From Photobacterium indicum (lineage in GTDB: Bacteria; Pseudomonadota; Gammaproteobacteria; Enterobacterales; Vibrionaceae): a DNA stretch of 64,000 nt. The DNA lies in assembly GCF_003026215.1 (NCBI RefSeq), contig NZ_PYOC01000002.1, positions 496,001-560,000 of the forward strand. The letters run 5' to 3'. This document shows, one piece after another, positions 35,401 to 41,855 of this stretch. Every line of letters begins with the position of its first letter. The first letter of the stretch is position 1. Position numbers and translations under genes: made by a program. The notes under the pieces were generated by a model that ran no database searches, had not been told where the DNA came from, and saw nothing but the letters and a program-made list of their open reading frames with translations.

Positions 35401-36632
35401 GCAATAGAGACCACATCATCTAAATCGACACCTGAGGCTTCACCCGCTAGCTTTAATGCAGACTGACTGTTGGCCCCTATCGACGCCACTTTTATCGTCC
35501 AGCTCTGGAATGGGTTAGCACCTACATCGGTATGATCATGCTTAGCTGATGCATCGTTAGCTAACAACGATGAAATATCACTAATCGCATCTTTTACCTG
35601 ATATTGGTAGGCAATGCCACGCCCTGAGTTTAATGCGGTAATGGTATACGTCAGCTCATCACCTACCTGATAATCATTTTTTTTATCAACGGTTTTCGTA
35701 ATAGAAAGGTTAGGCTTGGCAGGGTTTATAACAATAGTATTTGAAGGATTAGTTACTGAGTGGGCTGTCGCTTCTGCCGTATTATCAATAGAAGAAACAA
35801 TATTAAGTACAACGGTTGCCTTTATTTGGTATTCAACCCATCCACCAGTATCAATACTTACATTCGTTGCACTTAAATTGCCAGATGAATTAAAACTACC
35901 GACATTTGATCGCGAACCGGATTTTGAAGCTGTAATCAAGGTAGAAGAAAAAGCAGGAACTGGGAGACCGTCAATCGAGATGGCTTGAATTGCCATAACG
36001 GCATCGGCCACTGTCATATTTTTAATAGGCGATGTACCGCTATTATCAATATGGATTTGGTAAGTAATCACTTCGCCTGGTGCAAAGTCCCCTTCGACTA
36101 CCGTTTTACTGACTGAAAAATCGTATTTAATTCGCTTAACAGAAACAACATTAGATTCAATCGTCTCATGAGGGGCGGCAGTTACAAAAGAGCCACGAGC
36201 ATCAATGGAACCAACAACGTCATCAGCAACCCTTGCTGTAAGATGATAAGTGATTGTATCACCAGCAGCTATCGTCACATTCTGAGCATATAGATTCCCC
36301 GAAGACGAAAAATTACCAGCTGATGATTTAGCAGAAGAAGCATCAGCTGAAATTGAAACCGAAGAGAAGGCATTACCCTTTCCACCACTATCAATGTCTG
36401 CTAAAACAGCAAGCAAATCACTTTTAACTTCAATGCTTTCTACACCGCGTCTAGCTGAGTTAGTAACAACTAACTTATAATCAATGTTATTGCCATTATC
36501 ATATTCTTTACTGGTACTTGAGAGCGAAATAGCCACATTGCTGCTGGCAGCAAAAACATTACCTGAAAAAATGACAGACAAAAGAAAAACACACAGGGGT
36601 ATGAACCTGACTTGAGCTAAACCGTTATTCAT
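26415..36632 (-). CDS. Giant secreted protein with about 22 DUF11-like repeats (3405 aa)
   Basis: Signal peptide up to about residue 28 ([16 protein letters not shown]). Residues 30 to 3150 form about 22 tandem modules of 125-160 aa. Each starts with a (V/I)xKxV strand, then PGxxxxYxIxVxN, a DxIS(K/D)I segment, an AFxxW or PAF segment, DIAPxxxVxYxIxAxV and a GxIxNTA ending. Most are divergent; modules 14-17 (GPAF, WANDVxI, TADDI) are clearly closer to each other. Only the last (about 3011-3150, [17 protein letters not shown]) looks like textbook DUF11. The C-terminal 255 residues contain an SdrD-B-like start ([11 protein letters not shown]) and a carboxypeptidase-regulatory-like fold ([26 protein letters not shown]). 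Very Asp/Thr-rich and almost Cys-free. Probably a surface stalk or adhesin; function not established. Confidence 0.82.
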   Translation of the reverse strand: [3405 protein letters not shown]

Positions 36633-37202
36633 AGACTTGCTGCTGACCTTGCTTCGTTATATTAGTTATATTTTGTTTTAACGAACACATGCCTACGCTT
36701 CATATCAAGCATTAAGATCGTCAAATTTAGTCAAAGTCTAACAAGTCAATAATTTGGCGTTAAATAATAAAAACGCGGAAAAAATCACGTCGGTATTTTA
36801 TCTTCGCTCATTTTCTAAATAATAAATTTACCTTTTACCCCCCTAATGCTTTCCTAATCGAGCCATCACTATGGTTTAACAACTGAAGTCTCAAAAATAA
36901 AAATATCAAATATTGTCCCCTATATACAGAGCAGCAATACCGAAACCATCAAAAGCACTTAAAAAACAAATCACTACAAAGACAATCAGACAGATTCAGA
37001 CTAAAACCACTCTACTTTCAAAATAAATTTAACAATAAACATTCAGTTTCGACACGAAAATGAATCAAAAAAAAGCCAATAAACACCGTTCTATTCACCA
37101 AAACTTTGGCGTAAGAAATACCCATCATTAAATGATTTTTTATCTAGCATGGTGTGCTTTGCGCTATAATCGGCACTAAGCTCAATAATTAATAGTTTGA
37201 AC
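36633..37202. promoter_or_regulatory. Divergent intergenic region between giant-protein gene and roxA
   Basis: 570 bp without a gene, AT-rich. On the minus strand the giant gene has AAGG about 17 bp before its ATG and TAATATAAC-type -10 sequences 30-50 bp upstream; TTGACT and TTGACG occur further up, but no pair has ideal spacing. On the plus strand TATAAT (37165-37170) is a good -10 for roxA. No recognisable repressor palindrome was seen. Confidence 0.45.
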
Positions 37203-38336
37203 ATGTACCAGTTAACCTTCTCGTTTGAAGAATTTCTTGCCGAATTCTGGCAGAAAAAGCCTGTTGTCATAAAAGGTGGTTTTAAAGATTTCATCGACCC
37301 AATCAGCCCTGATGAACTTGCAGGATTGGCAATGGAAGAAGACGTCGATTCTCGCTATATCGCAAGAAACGGCGAAGAGTGGGACGTTCGTCATGGTCCT
37401 TTATCCTTTGATAATACACCAGAAGATCACTGGTCATTCATTGTTCAAGCTGCGAATCATTGGCATGAAGGTGCTGCTCGATTAGTTACACCATTTCGTC
37501 AATTACCCAACTGGTTATTTGATGATTTAATGATCAGCTATTCAACGCCGGGCGGTGGTGTAGGTCCACATATTGATCAATATGATGTATTTATTATCCA
37601 AGGTTCAGGTAAGCGTCATTGGCGAGTTGGTCCTAAAAAAGATGATTATGAAGAAGAACTCCACCACCCAGAGCTTCGTCAAATCAAAGGCTTTGAGCCA
37701 ATCATTGACGAAGTAATGGAACCTGGTGATATTTTATATATTCCGCCAGGATTTCCGCACGACGGTTACGCGATAGAAACATCCATGAGCTTTTCTGTTG
37801 GCTTTCGCTCACCAAAGAAGCAAGAATTATTAAGTAGCTTTGCTGATTTCATTATTTCTAACGATATTGGAGATGTGCATTACCACAACCCTTCAATCCC
37901 GGCTCGCCAAAATAGTGGGGCAATCTTAAAAGCAGAATGTAATGACCTTGAAGCAATGATGCGCAGCTTATTGGATCACCCTAATTTAATGAAACAATGG
38001 ATGGGCGAACATCTAAGCCAGAGCCGCCATGAACTCGATATCATTGCATCAGAGCCACCTTGGCAAAAAAATGAAACCTATCAATTTTTAGAAGATGGTG
38101 AAGAGTTCAAACGTTTAGGTGGTTTACGTGCTTTTTACCACCCAGAACAACCTAATGTTTTGTACATAAACGGTGAAAAATTCGAACTACCAGAAGAGTG
38201 CGCAGAAGCTGCTAAATGCCTATGTGATGAAGAACAAGTAAACCTATCCTTGCTTGGAAAACAGCTCGATCACCCAGCCTTCTTAGCAATGCTGACACAG
38301 CTTATTAATATGGGTTATTGGTATCCCGTTGAGTAA
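37203..38336 (+). CDS. roxA: 50S ribosomal protein L16 arginine 3-hydroxylase RoxA (YcfD)
   Basis: 2-oxoglutarate/Fe(II)-dependent JmjC-type oxygenase hydroxylating an Arg of L16. I take ATG 37203 (MYQLTFSFEEF aligns with the E. coli start) over the in-frame TTG at 37197; 377 aa. Iron ligands: HxD in GGGVGPHIDQYDVFIIQG (about 123-140) and the distal His in IPPGFPHDGYA. FIDPISPDELAGLAMEEDVDSR and MISYSTPGGGVG are family hallmarks. The C-terminal winged-helix region is intact. Standalone gene. Confidence 0.95.
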   Translation: MYQLTFSFEEFLAEFWQKKPVVIKGGFKDFIDPISPDELAGLAMEEDVDSRYIARNGEEWDVRHGPLSFDNTPEDHWSFIVQAANHWHEGAARLVTPFRQLPNWLFDDLMISYSTPGGGVGPHIDQYDVFIIQGSGKRHWRVGPKKDDYEEELHHPELRQIKGFEPIIDEVMEPGDILYIPPGFPHDGYAIETSMSFSVGFRSPKKQELLSSFADFIISNDIGDVHYHNPSIPARQNSGAILKAECNDLEAMMRSLLDHPNLMKQWMGEHLSQSRHELDIIASEPPWQKNETYQFLEDGEEFKRLGGLRAFYHPEQPNVLYINGEKFELPEECAEAAKCLCDEEQVNLSLLGKQLDHPAFLAMLTQLINMGYWYPVE

Positions 38337-38646
38337 TATTCAATAATCGTTTAATTTCCGCACCAAACAAAATGTTTGGTGCTACTTATTACTAACATTC
38401 TCCCCTGGTATTTTCTATTAATCGCCCTAGTAACCCCCCTTCAAGACATACAACCTAAGCTCTTGATTTGAAAGAAAACAAACCTCAACCAACGACCATT
38501 TCGCCCTATATAATGCGGCATAATAAATAATCATAAAAACTAATTATTTAACAAATATGTACTTATCAATATGATTAAGAACAGTATTGCCCATTATTTT
38601 GTTAAATTGTTCCATTGCTATTCACTTAGATAAGCCGCCTGTGAAC
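38337..38646. other. roxA to EAL-gene intergenic region with hairpin
   Basis: 310 bp. A 10-bp perfect stem (GCACCAAACA / TGTTTGGTGC, AAA loop) at 38360-38382 lies 24 bp after roxA and has a poor T tail (TACTTATT); it may be a weak terminator. Otherwise AT-rich with no gene. Confidence 0.5.
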
Positions 38647-40215
38647 ATGAAAAAGAAATCAACATACATGCTTTCTAGCCTAATAATTATTGTGCTCTGT
38701 ATGATAATAGGATTCGCAGCTTTATTAATATCTAATAATGCGAACAAAGTACTTTTTAAATATCACTTCAAATATGCAGAAAATCAACGTATTGAACAAT
38801 ATTTTGAACGAGTAAGAGCGACATCTATATTACTTGATAACCTTCAATATGAACTCAACTATACCTGTGATAATCAGGATATCGATACGCTAGAACATGC
38901 AAGCTATTTTAACGCTGAAATTAGGCGTCTAAGTTTGCGTACGCCAAATGGCATAACCTGCGGCGACATGGTAGATACGCTTAATATTTACGCAAAACCA
39001 AAACAAGAGATTTATCTGAACCAGCAAATTAGTTTAATTGCTAATACCTCAAAAGACAGAACAATTATTCAATATCATCGCCAAATATTAAAAGGATTCA
39101 TGACGGTAGATATCACGCCACAAGATCCCATTAGTCTACTTAAAAATGAATGTGACGGTTGCTGGCTACAAACAGTAGAAGGTAATGGCATTATCCTCTA
39201 CACCGGGAATGCTAATCGCGCTGAAAGTAAAATATTTAATTCACCTCTACAGCTGAATAAAGACTTAACCGATCAAGTCGTAAAACCCATATTATCGATG
39301 CCATTACTTGATAACGCTTGGATTAAATATTACGTAGCAGATAATGTCATTCAGCATTATCGCGAAAACATTCGCCCCTATTTGATCATACTGTTATGCA
39401 GCTTAACGCTCATTTTACTCGTATTAATGCATCGTCGCTTTCATAACGGAAAGATGCTAACATTTTTGTTAATCAAAGCATTGAAACAAAATCGATTAAT
39501 ACCTTTTTATCAACCTATCGTAAATGCTGAAACAAACCATATCTGTGGCTATGAAGTACTTATGCGTTGGGAAACCAAAAAGGGGAAAATCATTCCGCCA
39601 GATGTCTTTATTCCAGAAGCTGAACTCAATGGTTTAATTGTTCCAATGACTGTACAGCTAATTGAAACTGTTGCTAAAGACATCAAACGCCTTGAGGTTC
39701 AGCACTCAATAGCACCACTACCACACTATTTTAGTATCAATGTATCTCCTGACCTCATTCAATCTACAGCATTAATTAATGTAATCAAAATGACACTAAA
39801 CAAGTTTAAATTACAACCTCATAACTTCTCATTTGAGCTAACAGAACGTACCCCTATTTCAGACTTTGATAAAGCTAAAAATGTGTGTGATTCATTGAAT
39901 GAATTAGGTATCCAAGTGAAACTCGATGATGTAGGTAATGGCTATTGTGACTTTTTAGCGCTTCAGAAATTACAAGCAAGTACGATAAAAATAGACAAAA
40001 TATTCGTGAAAAATATTTGCGACCATAACGGTATGGTTATTATTGAGTCGATTGTCGCTTTTGCTGATAAAGCAGAAGTTGAAGTTATTGCTGAAGGCAT
40101 AGAAAATAGAGAACAAGCCTCGGCATTACTCCGAGCTGGCGTAAAGTATCACCAAGGATATTACTACGGTAAACCAGTCCCTTTCGATAAAATAAAGTTT
40201 AATCTATTCGAATAA
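38647..40215 (+). CDS. CSS-motif sensor EAL cyclic-di-GMP phosphodiesterase
   Basis: Start probably ATG 38647 (MKKKSTYMLSSL), giving 522 aa; an upstream in-frame TTG at 38587 adds 20 residues. TM helix at about 8-30, a periplasmic CSS-like domain with Cys in CDNQDIDTLEHA and TCGDM, and a second TM at about 245-265 (LIILLCSLTLILLVLM). The EAL domain (about 280-520) keeps the catalytic set: EVLMRW (EAL Glu), SINVSP Asn, FELTER Glu, KLDDVG Asp-Asp, IKIDK Lys, AEGIE Glu, and HQGYYYGKP. Family knowledge: CSS domains sense periplasmic thiol redox through DsbA/DsbB. So a probably active c-di-GMP hydrolase controlled by disulphide state. Confidence 0.88.
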   Translation: MKKKSTYMLSSLIIIVLCMIIGFAALLISNNANKVLFKYHFKYAENQRIEQYFERVRATSILLDNLQYELNYTCDNQDIDTLEHASYFNAEIRRLSLRTPNGITCGDMVDTLNIYAKPKQEIYLNQQISLIANTSKDRTIIQYHRQILKGFMTVDITPQDPISLLKNECDGCWLQTVEGNGIILYTGNANRAESKIFNSPLQLNKDLTDQVVKPILSMPLLDNAWIKYYVADNVIQHYRENIRPYLIILLCSLTLILLVLMHRRFHNGKMLTFLLIKALKQNRLIPFYQPIVNAETNHICGYEVLMRWETKKGKIIPPDVFIPEAELNGLIVPMTVQLIETVAKDIKRLEVQHSIAPLPHYFSINVSPDLIQSTALINVIKMTLNKFKLQPHNFSFELTERTPISDFDKAKNVCDSLNELGIQVKLDDVGNGYCDFLALQKLQASTIKIDKIFVKNICDHNGMVIIESIVAFADKAEVEVIAEGIENREQASALLRAGVKYHQGYYYGKPVPFDKIKFNLFE

Positions 40216-40301
40216 CTTTATACCCAAATAATGAACATAAATGATAGGAAGCATAATCTGGCAAGGATGCCATACATAATGCAAAAAAAGCAGATGATGA
40301 T

Positions 40302-41765
40302 ATGAAAAATAGTTTGATTATTTTAGTCAACAGTATTGTTATTCTTTTCGCCCTTTCTATTAACATTAGAAATGAGATCGAGAATACAACATCATACCTT
40401 GAATCAAATTTATCAATAATAAAATCTAGCTTACTGACACTTGCTTATCGTAATGAGCGTTATGCTAAATATATTTCGTTAGCGGTAAATAATAATAACA
40501 ATCAATTAGGTCAGTCTTTGGTTACCGTTCATCACTACCCTGAACTCAATGAATTCGGCTTTAATCGCGGTCAATACAAAGATAATTTATTGAATGGTAC
40601 CTTGGTAGGTATTGGTGAACCCTCACCTTCGGCACTGACCGATACTTTTATTTTCCCTACCATTGATGATCTGTGGGCAGAGAAACATCACCTTAATATT
40701 AACTACAATTATTATTATGTGTCGTACCTAAACGAATACTTCTATGTTTCAAGTAAGTACACATCCACATTATTTAGGCTACCCTCTAACATTTTTGAAA
40801 CTCAAGACTACAATGAACAACGCTCATATTATAAAAGTGAAGAAGAACTAAAAAAAGGGTTCTATTTCTCCCAACCTTATATTGACATTGTCACGAAGCA
40901 AAAAATATTTTCTATAAAATCCCCTATCTATTCAAACGATAAAATTATCGGTGATATTGGGGTTGATGTACCTCTTACATCAATAACATCGGCGATTACC
41001 TTACCAAAAGCACTTCATTCATCTATCTTCATTTATCTCGATGCCATGTCGACACAACAAGAGATTATATTACGAAAGGGACTACATATATTCTGGCCAA
41101 TCATCGACGTACAGAAAACTATTGGTGACTTTCTACATATTCATGCTGAAGTTGATATTCGTTATGTCTTACGTTCTGCAGCCCCAAACATTGCACTCGT
41201 TTTGATTTTAATTATCTTACTCAACTATTTGATGATGAGGGTTGAACGGCACAAAATCCAGCAACAAACCTATAAAAAAGAAGCACGTACAGATTTACTA
41301 ACGGGGCTATATAATCGCCGAGTATTATCATCGATCGTGGTCAATTTAATTGAAGAATGCCGGATATCTTACAATGCAGTTTCTTTAATCGTTATTGATG
41401 CAAATGGCTTTAAGGCCATTAATGATAACTATGGCCATGATATTGGCGATGCCGCACTTAAACATATCTCAAGCCAAATATTTCTTCTTAGCAGAAGTAC
41501 TGATATCTGTATTCGTCTTGGTGGGGATGAGTTCTGCCTTATTTTACCGTATGTGACACAGGCTCAGGCATTGAAATTAGCTTCACGGCTCGAATCATCA
41601 ATAAGCACAACACGCTTTTGCCACCATGATATTTATACATCAATTACGACAAGCTGCACTCAAATACAGCCTGACGAAACCGTCGACAACGCCCTGATAC
41701 GAGCTGATAAACAGCTCTATCAAAACAAGAGAAATAGATATAAAGCGTACAAAAAGACCGAATGA
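40302..41765 (+). CDS. Membrane-anchored GGDEF diguanylate cyclase
   Basis: 487 aa. N-terminal TM (about 5-18), a periplasmic dCache-like sensor (about 25-295, with FYFSQPYIDIVTKQKIFSIKSPIY and IIGDIGVDVPL), TM at about 297-315 and a C-terminal GGDEF domain (about 330-485). Active site RLGGDEF near residue 406. The product-inhibition I-site RSTD lies exactly five residues before GGDEF. DLLTGLYNRR and GHDIGDAALKHI are intact, so catalysis is expected. It follows the EAL gene by 86 bp on the same strand, suggesting an opposing synthase/hydrolase pair. Weak ribosome-binding site. Confidence 0.9.
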   Translation: MKNSLIILVNSIVILFALSINIRNEIENTTSYLESNLSIIKSSLLTLAYRNERYAKYISLAVNNNNNQLGQSLVTVHHYPELNEFGFNRGQYKDNLLNGTLVGIGEPSPSALTDTFIFPTIDDLWAEKHHLNINYNYYYVSYLNEYFYVSSKYTSTLFRLPSNIFETQDYNEQRSYYKSEEELKKGFYFSQPYIDIVTKQKIFSIKSPIYSNDKIIGDIGVDVPLTSITSAITLPKALHSSIFIYLDAMSTQQEIILRKGLHIFWPIIDVQKTIGDFLHIHAEVDIRYVLRSAAPNIALVLILIILLNYLMMRVERHKIQQQTYKKEARTDLLTGLYNRRVLSSIVVNLIEECRISYNAVSLIVIDANGFKAINDNYGHDIGDAALKHISSQIFLLSRSTDICIRLGGDEFCLILPYVTQAQALKLASRLESSISTTRFCHHDIYTSITTSCTQIQPDETVDNALIRADKQLYQNKRNRYKAYKKTE

Positions 41766-41805
41766 AACCATCAAGATAAGTAAATTTAACCTGTTATAGC
41801 GCTAT

Positions 41806-41832
41806 AAAAACGTCTGATGTCCTGACGTTTTA
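41806..41832. terminator. Bidirectional terminator between GGDEF gene and chemoreceptor gene
   Basis: Stem AAAAACGTC / GACGTTTTA with a TGATGTCCT loop between convergent genes; A and T runs on both sides allow action on either strand. A TTATAGCGCTATAA palindrome abuts it. Confidence 0.75.
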
Positions 41833-41855
41833 TGCCGTAAATATATGTACAATAC

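Noticed and set aside
26415..36632. DNA-level tandem repeats or a CRISPR-like array in the giant gene
   Set aside because: Repetition is visible in the protein but not as regular near-identical DNA units with spacers.
41794..41807. TTATAGCGCTATAA palindrome as an operator
   Set aside because: It abuts a terminator between convergent genes, far from any start site; most likely part of the terminator region.
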